This document shows, piece after piece, positions 1 to 9,110 of a DNA stretch of 64,000 bases. Location: assembly GCF_001267925.1 (NCBI RefSeq), contig NZ_CP011409.1, positions 3,224,001 to 3,288,000 of the forward strand, read 5' to 3'. Every line of letters starts with the position of its first letter. Position 1 is the first letter of the stretch. The position numbers and the translations under genes were made by a program. The notes under the pieces are model-generated. The model was not told the origin of the DNA and made no database searches. It was given only the letters and a program-made list of their open reading frames with translations. The DNA is from Herbaspirillum hiltneri N3. GTDB taxonomy: Bacteria > Pseudomonadota > Gammaproteobacteria > Burkholderiales > Burkholderiaceae_D.

Positions 1-399
1 GGAGACACTCGAAAAGCAGATCTTCCCGCCGCACTGCAACGACGCCTGGCGCGCGGCGATGACCTGCCCGGCTTCGGCCACCATCTGTATCCCGACGGCG
101 ACGTGCGCGCCAATGCGCTGCTGGCGGAAGTGTTGCCGCATCGTCCGGCATGGCGCGAGATCATCACCGCCAGCCACGGCCTGATCGGCCAGCATGCGTC
201 GGTGGACTTCGCCCTGGTGGCGCTGCGACGCCATCTGCAATTGCCGGTGGGCGCAGCGTTCGGCCTGTTCGCGCTCGGGCGCGGCATGGGCTGGATCGCA
301 CAGGCGCTGGAGCAGCGCGCGAGCGGCGAACTGATCCGCCCGCGCGCGGCTTACACCGGACCTCGTCCAGCCACGCCCACCGCGCGTTCGCCCTCCTAG
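1..399 (+). CDS. Citrate synthase family protein, C-terminal part (5' end outside window)
   Basis: Frame 1 is open from the first base to a TAG at 397-399. The translation carries the citrate-synthase-family signature GFGHHLYPDGDVRA (about residues 24-37 of the fragment), where the histidine belongs to the active site. The helical tail (FALVALRRHL, then FALGRGMGWIAQALEQ) matches the end of the small domain. The tail GELIRPRAAYTGP is typical of short citrate-synthase or citryl-CoA-lyase-like paralogues that lie beside CoA-ligase genes. Family membership is clear. Whether it makes citrate, methylcitrate or cleaves citryl-CoA cannot be told from this fragment. Confidence 0.85.
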   Translation, partial: GDTRKADLPAALQRRLARGDDLPGFGHHLYPDGDVRANALLAEVLPHRPAWREIITASHGLIGQHASVDFALVALRRHLQLPVGAAFGLFALGRGMGWIAQALEQRASGELIRPRAAYTGPRPATPTARSPS

Positions 400-542
400 G
401 CATCGCCGGCAACGATCTGCGCCGGTAAGGCTCGCGACAGCAAATCGGGCTATCATCGTCGTTCCGGAATAAGCACGCCGCGCGCACCTTGCATTCTGCG
501 CGTGCCGCCTCGCTTACCGCCATAACAACAACTGGAGACCGC

Positions 543-2189
543 ATGAGCGCCCACATCATCGACCGCACGCCCGAGGCCTACGGCTATCCGCTGCTGATCA
601 AGCAATTGCTGCATTCCTCCATGGCGACCGCGCCCGCCCAGGAGATTGTCTACGGCATCGACAATCAGCGCCGCCACACTTACGCCGACCTCAACGTGCG
701 CATCCAGCGCCTGGGCAACATGCTGCGCGAGCTCGGCCTGCAACCCGGCAACACCGTCGCCGTAATGGACTGGGACAGCCATCGCTATCTCGAGTGCTTC
801 TTCGCCGTGCCGATGCTCGGCTGCGTGCTGCAGACCGTCAACGTACGCCTGTCGCCCGAGCAGATTGCCTACACGCTGAACCACGCACAGGCCGATGTAC
901 TGCTGGTGAATTCGGATTTCCTTCCGGTGCTCAAGCAGATCCGCGGCGAGCTGACTACGCTCACGCGTTGCGTGCTGATCGGCGACGACGGTACGCCGGC
1001 GCCGCGCGGTCCAGGTTTCGCGGGCGAATACGAAGAACTGCTGGCGCAAGCGTCGCCGGTTTGCGAATTCCGCGACTTCGATGAGAACGCGCGCGCCACC
1101 ACCTTCTACACCACCGGCACCACCGGCCTGCCCAAGGGCGTCTACTTCAGCCACCGCCAGCTGGTGCTGCACACGCTGGCGGTCACCGCCGGCCTGGCGC
1201 TGGCGCCTCAGCAAGGCCGCCTGCATCGCGACGACGTCTACATGCCGCTCACGCCGATGTTCCACGTACACGCCTGGGGTCTGCCTTATGTCGCCACGAT
1301 GGCCGGGCTCAAGCAGGTTTACCCGGGCCGCTACGTGCCCGACACCATTCTCAGACTGATCGATACGGAGAAAGTCACCTTCTCGCATTGCGTACCGACC
1401 ATCCTGCACATGGTGCTGAGTGCGCCGGCGGCAAAAGACGTCGACTTGTCGAACTGGAAAATGATCATCGGCGGCTCCGCCATGACCAGCGCGCTGGCGC
1501 AGACGGCGCGGGAACGCGGTATCGATGTCTTCACCGGCTACGGCATGTCGGAGACCTGCCCCATCCTCTCGCTTGCCCACGTACCCACCGCCGAACTCGG
1601 CACGGAACAGGATGTCGCCACCCGCGTGAAAACCGGTCGCCCCTTGCCCCTGGTGGCCCTGCGCACGGTCGATGCCGACATGAACGATTGCCCGCACGAC
1701 GGCAAGAGCACCGGCGAAGTGGTGGTGCGCGCGCCTTGGCTCACACAAGGCTACCTGCATAATCCGGAGGCGTCGCAAGGTCTGTGGGAAGGCGGCTGGC
1801 TGCACACCCAGGACATCGGCAACATCGATGCGCGCGGCTACCTGCAGGTGACCGACCGCATCAAGGACGTGATCAAGACCGGCGGCGAATGGGTGTCCTC
1901 ACTGGAGATCGAAGAAATCATCGCGCGCCATCCCGCCGTGGCGGAGATCGCGGTGATCGGCGTGAAGGATGCGAAATGGGGCGAACGCCCGGTGGCGCTG
2001 GTGGTGCTGAAGGCCGGCCACGAAGGCATCAGCGCCGACGACATCCGCAAGCTGGTGCTGGCGGCAGCCGACGACGGCGTGATTTCAAAGTACGGCGTGC
2101 CGGACCGCATCGAGTTCGTCAAGGAACTGGCGCGCACCAGCGTCGGCAAACTCAACAAGCGCGTGATGCGCGAGCAGTATCCGTCGTAA
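543..2189 (+). CDS. AlkK-like medium/long-chain fatty-acyl-CoA ligase (AMP-forming)
   Basis: This 548-residue member of the ANL adenylating superfamily activates a carboxylic acid to its AMP ester and then to the CoA thioester. The nucleotide loop YTTGTTGLPKGV lies near residues 187-199, the A5 motif GYGMSETCP near 331, the hinge motif TDRIKDVIKTGGEWVSS near 437 and the catalytic lysine motif GKLNKRVMRE near the end. Length and motifs fit the AlkK type (about 546 residues), but the acyl substrate is not fixed by sequence. I chose ATG 543 because CTGGAGA lies just upstream; an in-frame ATG at 489 has no such site. It is co-directional with the citrate-synthase-like gene, 143 bases downstream. 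Confidence 0.9.
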   Translation: MSAHIIDRTPEAYGYPLLIKQLLHSSMATAPAQEIVYGIDNQRRHTYADLNVRIQRLGNMLRELGLQPGNTVAVMDWDSHRYLECFFAVPMLGCVLQTVNVRLSPEQIAYTLNHAQADVLLVNSDFLPVLKQIRGELTTLTRCVLIGDDGTPAPRGPGFAGEYEELLAQASPVCEFRDFDENARATTFYTTGTTGLPKGVYFSHRQLVLHTLAVTAGLALAPQQGRLHRDDVYMPLTPMFHVHAWGLPYVATMAGLKQVYPGRYVPDTILRLIDTEKVTFSHCVPTILHMVLSAPAAKDVDLSNWKMIIGGSAMTSALAQTARERGIDVFTGYGMSETCPILSLAHVPTAELGTEQDVATRVKTGRPLPLVALRTVDADMNDCPHDGKSTGEVVVRAPWLTQGYLHNPEASQGLWEGGWLHTQDIGNIDARGYLQVTDRIKDVIKTGGEWVSSLEIEEIIARHPAVAEIAVIGVKDAKWGERPVALVVLKAGHEGISADDIRKLVLAAADDGVISKYGVPDRIEFVKELARTSVGKLNKRVMREQYPS

Positions 2190-2215
2190 TCATCTGACGC
2201 GATAGCGCGGGACGT

Positions 2216-3286
2216 TCAGTCGTCCTGCGACATCACGCGGTTCTTCCCGCTTTGCTTGGCCTTGTAGAGGCGCTTGTCGGCCAGGCGGATCAGATCGCTC
2301 TGGATCTGATCTTCCTTCGGAATCACGGTCGCCGTGCCGATGCTGACGGTCACCCATTCGCTGGTGACCGAATGCGCATGGCCGATATGCAGCGACTCCA
2401 CCATCTCGCGCAACTTTTCGCCGGCAGCGCGCGCGCCGTCGGCATCGGTGCCCGGCAAGATGACGGCGAACTCTTCGCCGCCGTAGCGCGCACTGAGGTC
2501 GGACGAGCGCACCGCGCTGGCTTCCATCGCGCGCGCCACGTTCTTGAGCACCTGGTCACCGGCGACGTGGCCGTAGTTGTCGTTGTACAGCTTGAAGTTG
2601 TCGACGTCGATCAGCAGCAGCGAAATCTCTTGCTGCACGCGCTTGGCGCGCTTCCATTCCGCATTCAGGTAGTCGTCGAAATAGCGCCGGTTGGCTATGC
2701 TGGTCAGGCCGTCGGTGTTGGTCAGGCGCTGCAGTTCGAAATTGCTTTTCTGCAGCTGCTGCTGGCTCTCGCGCAAGGCGCGATAGGCGGCGTCGCGCTG
2801 CACCTGGTTGTTGTACGAGCGCGAGTGGTAGCGAATCCGCGCGATCAGTTCGATCGTGTCCGGCAGCTTCACCATGTAGTCGTTGACGCCGGTGGCGAAG
2901 GCGTCGCGCTTGACCAGCGCGTCTTCCTTGCTCGACAGCACGATGATGGGAATATCCATCGTCAGCGGATTGCTGCGGTACTGTTTGACCAGCGTGAGGC
3001 CGTCGACGCCGGGCATCACCAGGTCTTGCAGGATCACGGTCGGCTGGGTCTTTTCGGCGATGTCCACGGCGTCTTCGGCGCGCGCGCAGAAATGGAAATC
3101 GATGTCGGGTTCGGTCAACAACGCGCGCCGGATCGCTTCGCCGACCATGGCCTGGTCATCGACCAGCAATACCATGATCTTGTAGTCGGCCGGCGGCAGG
3201 TGTATGCCGAGGTCGCTGTCGTTGCTGTCCTTGCTGTCGCTGCCGGTGAGAGTCGGGGACCCCATCTTGTCGTTCCTTTGCATCAT
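2216..3286 (-). CDS. wspR: WspR: response regulator diguanylate cyclase (REC-GGDEF)
   Basis: Output protein of the Wsp pathway; phosphorylation by WspE is expected to switch on synthesis of c-di-GMP from two GTP. The REC domain (about 36-155) has acceptor Asp88 in LQDLVMPGVDG. A coiled linker follows, then a GGDEF domain with active GGEEF at 269-273. An inhibitory RxxD site (RSSD, 260-263) sits exactly five residues before it, so product feedback is likely. Compared with typical WspR (about 340 residues) there is a short acidic Ser/Asp-rich N-terminal extension. Its ATG overlaps the wspF stop (ATGA), and it is the last gene of the operon. An in-frame ATG at 3283 is also possible. Confidence 0.95.
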   Translation of the reverse strand: MMQRNDKMGSPTLTGSDSKDSNDSDLGIHLPPADYKIMVLLVDDQAMVGEAIRRALLTEPDIDFHFCARAEDAVDIAEKTQPTVILQDLVMPGVDGLTLVKQYRSNPLTMDIPIIVLSSKEDALVKRDAFATGVNDYMVKLPDTIELIARIRYHSRSYNNQVQRDAAYRALRESQQQLQKSNFELQRLTNTDGLTSIANRRYFDDYLNAEWKRAKRVQQEISLLLIDVDNFKLYNDNYGHVAGDQVLKNVARAMEASAVRSSDLSARYGGEEFAVILPGTDADGARAAGEKLREMVESLHIGHAHSVTSEWVTVSIGTATVIPKEDQIQSDLIRLADKRLYKAKQSGKNRVMSQDD

Positions 3287-4311
3287 GTAAATTGACTGAC
3301 CAGCGCCTTGGCGATGTCCGCTATAGGTAAAATTTCGGTGGCGGCATCCAGCGCCGCAGCCGCCTTCGGCATCCCGTAGACGGAACTGCTTTCACGGTCC
3401 TGCGCGATCGTGTGCCAGCCGGCGTCGCGAATGGCCTTGAGACCGGCGGCGCCATCGCGCCCCATGCCGGTCAGCAGCACTCCCACTGCCTGGCCGCGCC
3501 ACTGCCGCACCACACTGTTGAAAAACACGTCGATCGAAGGATGATAGACATCCTCCGGCGACTCCGGTACATAACCGAGACTGTCGCGATTCCTGAACAG
3601 CAAGTGCTGGTTGGTGCCGGCCATCAGCACCGTGCCGCGTTGCGGCCGGTCACCTTCCTGCGCCACCTTCACCGTCAGCCCGCTTTGCTGCTGCAACCAG
3701 CCCGCCATGCCGACGGCGAAAGCGGGATCGATATGCTGCACGATCACGATGGCTGCCGGGAAGCTTTCCGGCAGCGCACGCAGGATCACCGCCAGCGCAC
3801 CCGGTCCGCCTGCCGATGCGCCTATCGCGACCAGCTTGTCGGGAACCGTGACGACAGTCGGGATTTTCTTCACCGCGACCGGCGCCGACGCATGCGCCCG
3901 CGACGGCGGCGCCGACTTGCGTTCCATCCGGCCGATGCGCGTTATCTTTTCCATCAGCACGGCAGACCCCTGGCGCCAGTCGCTGCCCGACAGCGCCGGC
4001 GTATCGACGGCATCGAGCGCACCATGGCCCAGCGCCTGATACACCTTGTCGGCGCAGGCGCCGATATCGGCAGTGACGACCAGGATCGGGCATGGCGTCT
4101 GCTGCATGATGCGGCGCGTCGCCTCGACGCCATCCATGCCCGGCATGACGATGTCCATCAGAATGAGGTCGGGCAATTGCCAGGCGCACAGTTCCACCGC
4201 CTGCGCGCCGTCCTGCGCCACCCACAGCAACTGGTGTTCGGGCCACTCCGCCAGCACACGGCGCAGGATCTCGACCACCATGGGAACGTCGTTGACGATG
4301 GCGATCTTCAT
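3283..4311 (-). CDS. wspF: WspF: CheB-like methylesterase response regulator
   Basis: This 342-residue protein has an N-terminal REC domain (acceptor Asp53 in LILMDIVMPGMDG) and a C-terminal CheB methylesterase domain. The Ser of VAIGASAGGPG, the His of VIVQHIDPAF and the Asp of LLTGMGRDGAAGL form the expected catalytic triad. In Wsp systems it removes methyl groups from WspA and so dampens signalling; loss of WspF is the classic route to constitutive WspR activity and wrinkly colonies in Pseudomonas. Its ATG overlaps the wspE TGA by one base, and its own TGA overlaps the wspR ATG, so translational coupling is likely. Confidence 0.95.
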   Translation of the reverse strand: MKIAIVNDVPMVVEILRRVLAEWPEHQLLWVAQDGAQAVELCAWQLPDLILMDIVMPGMDGVEATRRIMQQTPCPILVVTADIGACADKVYQALGHGALDAVDTPALSGSDWRQGSAVLMEKITRIGRMERKSAPPSRAHASAPVAVKKIPTVVTVPDKLVAIGASAGGPGALAVILRALPESFPAAIVIVQHIDPAFAVGMAGWLQQQSGLTVKVAQEGDRPQRGTVLMAGTNQHLLFRNRDSLGYVPESPEDVYHPSIDVFFNSVVRQWRGQAVGVLLTGMGRDGAAGLKAIRDAGWHTIAQDRESSSVYGMPKAAAALDAATEILPIADIAKALVSQFT

Positions 4312-6602
4312 CAGGCTGCTCCGATCAGGTCGACCACCGCCTGCAGCAGCGTCTCATCATGGAAGCTGCTCTTGGTGAAATAGTGGTCGGCGCCGGCTTC
4401 CAGGCCGCGCTGGCGATCTTCTTCGCGATCCTTGTACGATACGATCATCACCGGCAGGTTGCGCAGGTGCGGAGCCTGCCGGATCAGCGTGACCAGTTCG
4501 ATGCCGTCCATGCGCGGCATGTCGATGTCGGTGATGACCAAGTCGAATTGTTCGGTACGCACCGCGTTCCAGCCGTCCATGCCGTCGACCGCAACAGTGA
4601 CCTGGTAGCCGCGGTTGCTCAGCAACTTGCGCTCGAGTTCGCGCACCGTCAGAGAATCGTCCACCACCAATACCCTCTTGCGCACCATACCTGCGTCATC
4701 GGCGCTTGCCTGGCCGACGTTCTCGAGCTGGCCGGCAACGCTGAGCTTCTCGACCGAGCGCAGCATGTCGGCCACGTCCAGGATCAGCACCGGAGCGCCG
4801 TCTTCCATCAATGCGCCGGCTTGCACGTTGGGGATCTTGCCCAGGCGTGCATCGAGCGCCTGCACCACCAGCATGCGCTCGCCGAGGAAGCGATCCACCG
4901 CCACGCCGTAGGCATGCTCGTTGTCGCCGATGACCACCACCATGACCGACTCGCCCCTGGCGCGCAAATCGCCTTTCTGCAAGATCTGGTGCGCGCTGAC
5001 GAGACCTATCTGACGGCCTTCGAAACTGAAATGCTGGTAGCCCTCGAGCACGTCCAGTTCATCGCGCTGCAACTCGAGCGTGCGGTTGACGTAAGCCAGC
5101 GGGAACGCATACGGCTCGCCATCGATGCTCACCAGCAGGCTGCGGATCACCGACAGCGTCAGCGGCAACTGCAACTGGAAGCGCGTGCCCTGACCGATGG
5201 TGCTGGTGATGCGCACCGTCCCGCGCACTTGCTTGAGCATGTCGGCCACGACGTCGAGACCGACGCCGCGACCGGAAATATCCGTGACCGTATCGCGCAG
5301 GCTGAAGCCGGGCAGCAACAGGAATTCCAGCAACTCGCTTTCACTCAGGCGCGCGACGATATCGTCGGTCGACAGCTTGCGCGCGACGATGGCTTTTTTC
5401 AGCCGCTCCATGTCTATACCGGCGCCGTCGTCGCTGACGTTGACCTGCAGCATACCGGCGCTATGGCGCGCCTCCAGCGTAATGCGGCCCTGCTCCGGTT
5501 TGCCTGCCCGCAGGCGCTGTTGCGGCGACTCGATGCCGTGGTCGGCGGCGTTGCGCAGCAGATGACCGATCGGGGCGTCGAGTTTTTCCAGAATGTCGCG
5601 GTCGATCTGGGTAGCGCTGCCGACGATGTCCAGCCGCACCGACTTGCCCAGCGTGTGGCCGATATCGCGCACCATCCGCGCATAGTTGCCCGATCCTGCG
5701 CCGGCGCCGTCGGAGAACGGCCGCATGCGGCAGGCCAGCGCTTCTTCGTAGAGCCGTTGGGACAGATTGACGGAATGGCGATCGAACATCTCGAGCTCGG
5801 CCAGCTGATCGCCGACCATGTGCTGCGCTTGCAGCATCAGGGCACGCACTTCATTGAGCGCAACTTGCGCGGCGTCGCCGCCGGCGCTCATCTTTTGCTG
5901 CAGCATGTCAAGCGCCTGCGCGGCTTCGCGCTGCAGGCGCTTGACGCGCAGCATCGATGCGGCAAACGGTTTGAGGCGGCGCGATTCCACCAGCGACTCG
6001 CCGCTCAGGCTGAGCAGACGGTCGAGATTGTCGGCGGAGACGCGCACCGAACGGCCGGCGCCGGCGCCGGTGCCCACATAGGCGGCGTCGCGCGTTTCGG
6101 CCTGCATTACCGGCGCCGCGGCGTTGGCGTCCGGCACGGCCGCAATGACTGGCGCCTCGTCCTCATCATCGCTGCTATCGGTCATCGCCACACTGAGCGC
6201 GAGCATGAAGGCATCGATCTCGGGCTTGCCTTCCTTGTCGCCCCAGGTTTCATCGTCGCCCGGCGCATTGGCGATCCGGGTCAGCAAGTCGACGCCCTTG
6301 AACAAGGCGTCGATCTGGCGTCGCCGCAAGCTCAGCCTGCCCTGTTGCGCCAGTACGAAACAATCTTCCATCACGTGCGCGACATTGACACCGGCATTGA
6401 GCGTGATGATGCGCGCCGCGCCCTTGAGCGAATGGGCGGCGCGCATGCAGGCTTCCAGCGGCTCGGCCAACTGCTCGGGATCGACGTCGCCGGCATGGCG
6501 CTCAAGTTCGAGCAAGCCGGCGTTGAGCACCTGCACCTGGCTTTCCACTTCATGCCGGAACAACTCCAGCATGGTCATCTGCCGCAGATCGGTCGAACTC
6601 AT
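4311..6602 (-). CDS. wspE: WspE: hybrid CheA-like histidine kinase with C-terminal receiver
   Basis: 763 residues. The HPt domain carries His57 in AAHSLKGAAR. The catalytic ATPase has an N-box (HLLRNAADHGIES) and G-boxes (DDGAGID, DISGRGVGLDVV). A CheW-like domain follows. The terminal REC domain (about 641-763) has acceptor Asp692 in VITDIDMPRMDG and a conserved Lys in VSYKDR. The kinase is expected to phosphorylate WspR and WspF. Asp/Glu-rich and Ala-rich linkers separate HPt from the dimer region. It overlaps wspD upstream (its ATG at 6602 lies inside the end of wspD) and wspF downstream. Confidence 0.95.
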   Translation of the reverse strand: MSSTDLRQMTMLELFRHEVESQVQVLNAGLLELERHAGDVDPEQLAEPLEACMRAAHSLKGAARIITLNAGVNVAHVMEDCFVLAQQGRLSLRRRQIDALFKGVDLLTRIANAPGDDETWGDKEGKPEIDAFMLALSVAMTDSSDDEDEAPVIAAVPDANAAAPVMQAETRDAAYVGTGAGAGRSVRVSADNLDRLLSLSGESLVESRRLKPFAASMLRVKRLQREAAQALDMLQQKMSAGGDAAQVALNEVRALMLQAQHMVGDQLAELEMFDRHSVNLSQRLYEEALACRMRPFSDGAGAGSGNYARMVRDIGHTLGKSVRLDIVGSATQIDRDILEKLDAPIGHLLRNAADHGIESPQQRLRAGKPEQGRITLEARHSAGMLQVNVSDDGAGIDMERLKKAIVARKLSTDDIVARLSESELLEFLLLPGFSLRDTVTDISGRGVGLDVVADMLKQVRGTVRITSTIGQGTRFQLQLPLTLSVIRSLLVSIDGEPYAFPLAYVNRTLELQRDELDVLEGYQHFSFEGRQIGLVSAHQILQKGDLRARGESVMVVVIGDNEHAYGVAVDRFLGERMLVVQALDARLGKIPNVQAGALMEDGAPVLILDVADMLRSVEKLSVAGQLENVGQASADDAGMVRKRVLVVDDSLTVRELERKLLSNRGYQVTVAVDGMDGWNAVRTEQFDLVITDIDMPRMDGIELVTLIRQAPHLRNLPVMIVSYKDREEDRQRGLEAGADHYFTKSSFHDETLLQAVVDLIGAA

Positions 6603-7306
6603 GTCAGGCTCCGATTCAAGGCATAAAACAGCAAACCGCAGTCGAGCAGTCCGAGTTGCCGATCACGCCAGGCGATCAGCGATTGCGTATAGGTCATTCC
6701 CGCATGCGTCATGGTCGACGGCGGCGGCTGCACGGCATTGGCGGCATAGCCGTAGACGCCGGCGACTTCATCGACCGGGAACACCAGCACCTGCTGCTCG
6801 TGCTCCACCACCAGCAGGCGTTGTGCAGTCCGGGCCGACGGCGCGTCGGCCATGCCGAGCATGCGCGCCAACGATACGCAGATCTTCAGCGCGCCGCGGA
6901 TATTGGTCAGCCCGAGCACGGCAGGGTTGGCCTGGCTCGGCAAGCTGTGGACGGCGCGCGCCTCGATCACTTCAACCACGGCGGCGGTCGGAAACGCCAG
7001 CCACTCGGCGCCGACGCGAAACGCCAGCATCGACGCCGTGGCGTCGCCGCGACCGCGTGCCTCCCTCCCCCCTTTACCTTCACCCTCATCCTCGCCTGCC
7101 GGGGAAAACAAGTTGGCGCCGTCGTCGCCGCCGAACACCGGCCGGTCGAGCAGCGCCGAGGCAGCCGACGCGAAGGTCGGGCAATTGAGGCAGCGGAAGT
7201 ATTCCTTGAGTTTGACGCAGCTGTTGTCGCCGCGTACGCCGATGCGGTTCCAGCAATCGTCGACGGCGATTTCCACGGCGAACGGCGAGGAAGCGAAATC
7301 AGACAT
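6599..7306 (-). CDS. wspD: WspD: CheW-type scaffold protein with N-terminal Cys motif
   Basis: 235 residues. The C-terminal two thirds form a CheW domain (LAFRVGAEWLAFPTAAVVEV through VAGVYGY), the adaptor joining WspA to the kinase. The first 50 residues hold four cysteines in the pattern DCWNRIGVRGDNSC...RCLNCP, which I recall as a WspD-specific segment in Pseudomonas; its role is not known to me. Residues about 66-90 are a low-complexity Glu/Gly/Arg linker (SPAGEDEGEGKGGREARGRG), discussed as a finding. The start overlaps the wspC end by 8 bases, and the end overlaps the wspE start by 4. Confidence 0.92.
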   Translation of the reverse strand: MSDFASSPFAVEIAVDDCWNRIGVRGDNSCVKLKEYFRCLNCPTFASAASALLDRPVFGGDDGANLFSPAGEDEGEGKGGREARGRGDATASMLAFRVGAEWLAFPTAAVVEVIEARAVHSLPSQANPAVLGLTNIRGALKICVSLARMLGMADAPSARTAQRLLVVEHEQQVLVFPVDEVAGVYGYAANAVQPPPSTMTHAGMTYTQSLIAWRDRQLGLLDCGLLFYALNRSLT

Positions 7307-8627
7307 GCGAGCGCTCCTCGCCGGCCTGCTTCAGTTGCGCACCTTCGGTGCGTTTGGCGCGTTCCTGCAAACGCTGCGCGCCGACGGCGTCACCCTGCGC
7401 CGCCAGCAAGGCGGCCAGGTGCAGCAATGCTTCCCGATGATCGGGCTGCAGGTAGATCGCCTTGCGGTACAACTGCTGCGCGGCGCCGGTATCCTGGCGC
7501 GCATCGCTGATCAGGCCCTGCAAATGATAAGCGTCGGCGTTGGGGCCGACGCTGCGCAATTGCTGTTCGCACAGCGCCTCGGCTTGCGCCAGTTCGCCGC
7601 GGTCGGCGCAGGCGCGCGCCTGCGCGAGCAAGTCATCGGGGACGGCGGCAGACGGCGCTGCAGCGGGGACCGGTTGACGAGGCGGCACAGCCCGGACGCG
7701 CAGCGGCGGCGCGGGTTCAGGAGTGGCAATCCGAGCCGCCGGCGCCGCCAGCTTCGGCGGCGGCAGGTCGATGCGTTCCACGGCTTTCTTGCGGCGGAAG
7801 CCGAAACTGAGCGGAATACCTATCGATTCGACATGCGGCTTGAGCAGCAATCCGGCCTCTGCCGGTCCGACGAAAATGCAACCGTCGTGCTCAAGCAGGC
7901 GCTCCAGCACCTGCACCGCCTGCATCTGTACGTCGCGGTCGAAATAGATCAGCACGTTGCGGCAAAAGATGAAATCGTAAGGCGCTTCGTTGCGCATGAA
8001 GTCGTCCGCCAGCATATTGCCGAAACGGAAAGCGACCTGTTGCCGCACGTCCCCGGCAAGCGCCCAGTCGGGTTGGCCGGCGCCTTCATGACCGTCGCTG
8101 AAATAGCGTTCGCGATACGCAAGCTGCTTGCCGCGGAAGGAATTGCGGCCGTAGATGGCGCGCTGCGCTGCGGCCAGGGAACGATGGCAGATATCGATGC
8201 CGTCGATGCGGAACTGTGCAGGCGGCACACCGGCGTCGAGCAGCGCCATCGCGATGGAATACGGTTCTTCACCGGTGGAACACGGCAGGCTCAGAATGCG
8301 CACGATGGCGTTGGGCGAACGGATGATCTTGTCGCGGGCCAACCGCGCCACGGCGAGGATTGCTTCGCGATCGCGGAAGAACCAGGTCTCCGGCACCACC
8401 ACGAGTTCGATGAGTTCCTGCAATTCGCCCACACCGGATTGCAGGATGTGCAGATAGCCGGTCATGTCGGCCTGGCCCAGCACGTTCATGCGCTCGCGCA
8501 CGCCGCGCTCGATCAGGGTGCTGCCGACCGAGGCGATGTCCAGCCCCATGTGCTGCTTGAGCATGGCGGCGATCGGCTCGATGGCCGCATGGTGAGCATG
8601 CAAACTCGGGGATGCGTTGGCGTTCAT
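7299..8627 (-). CDS. wspC: WspC: CheR-type methyltransferase with TPR tail
   Basis: 442 residues. The CheR SAM-dependent methyltransferase domain is marked by ETWFFRD, by the SAM-binding segment ILSLPCSTGEEPYSIAMAL and by FIFCRNVLIYFD. A Pro/Ala-rich linker leads to tetratricopeptide repeats (about 335-430). It methylates glutamates on WspA and opposes WspF. The start is set by the ATGA overlap with the wspB stop at 8624-8627; the frame is open further upstream but only as a shadow of wspB. Length and TPR tail agree with WspC rather than a chemotaxis CheR, which lacks the TPRs. Confidence 0.94.
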   Translation of the reverse strand: MNANASPSLHAHHAAIEPIAAMLKQHMGLDIASVGSTLIERGVRERMNVLGQADMTGYLHILQSGVGELQELIELVVVPETWFFRDREAILAVARLARDKIIRSPNAIVRILSLPCSTGEEPYSIAMALLDAGVPPAQFRIDGIDICHRSLAAAQRAIYGRNSFRGKQLAYRERYFSDGHEGAGQPDWALAGDVRQQVAFRFGNMLADDFMRNEAPYDFIFCRNVLIYFDRDVQMQAVQVLERLLEHDGCIFVGPAEAGLLLKPHVESIGIPLSFGFRRKKAVERIDLPPPKLAAPAARIATPEPAPPLRVRAVPPRQPVPAAAPSAAVPDDLLAQARACADRGELAQAEALCEQQLRSVGPNADAYHLQGLISDARQDTGAAQQLYRKAIYLQPDHREALLHLAALLAAQGDAVGAQRLQERAKRTEGAQLKQAGEERSHV

Positions 8628-9100
8628 GCCGGACTCTCCTCGGGAAACAGCAGCGCCTGCACCTCGGCGTCGAGCATGTCGGCCACCCTGACCCACTGGA
8701 TCAGGCCGTCGCCGTGACGCATGACCGGACCGAGGTAACGCGCATTGTCGTGCGCCAGGCCGGAGCCGGTAAAGTCGGCGGCCTCGCAGCGCAGCGTGTC
8801 GGTGGCGCGTTCGACCACCAGTCCGAGCAATTGCGGCTCCCCTGATGTGTTCCGTCGCCCTTCCGGCCTGTAGTGAACCAGCACCATGCGCGTACTCAGG
8901 CGTGCGGCGGCAGGCGTGCCGAGCGCCAGCATGCTGACGTCCAGCACCGGCACGTTGCGCCCCTGGTGGCTGAAGATGCCGCGCACCCACGGCGGCGCTT
9001 CGGGCACCTGCTTGCAAGGCGCCGGCGGCAGCACTACCGCCACCTCGGCGGCATCGAGCGCATAACGCTCATTGCCGATCTGAAAAATCAGGAACAGCAT
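8624..9100 (-). CDS. wspB: WspB: CheW-type scaffold protein
   Basis: A single CheW domain of 158 residues (MLFLIFQIGNERYALDAAEV ... WVRGIFSHQGRNVPVLDVSML ... LLGLVVE). This is the first of the two adaptors in the cluster and lacks the Cys-rich N-terminus of WspD. It begins 10 bases after the wspA stop and ends in an ATGA overlap with wspC. Its role is to couple WspA to the WspE kinase core at the membrane cluster. Confidence 0.93.
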   Translation of the reverse strand: MLFLIFQIGNERYALDAAEVAVVLPPAPCKQVPEAPPWVRGIFSHQGRNVPVLDVSMLALGTPAAARLSTRMVLVHYRPEGRRNTSGEPQLLGLVVERATDTLRCEAADFTGSGLAHDNARYLGPVMRHGDGLIQWVRVADMLDAEVQALLFPEESPA

Positions 9101-9110
9101 GGCCGGCCGC

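Noticed and set aside
453..1805. 450-codon minus-strand frame opposite the acyl-CoA ligase
   Set aside because: Opposite-strand shadow; the plus strand has all ANL motifs.
4359..6626. 755-codon open frame on the plus strand opposite wspE
   Set aside because: It is His/Gln/Ala-rich shadow translation of a clear histidine kinase gene; no domain or start signal.
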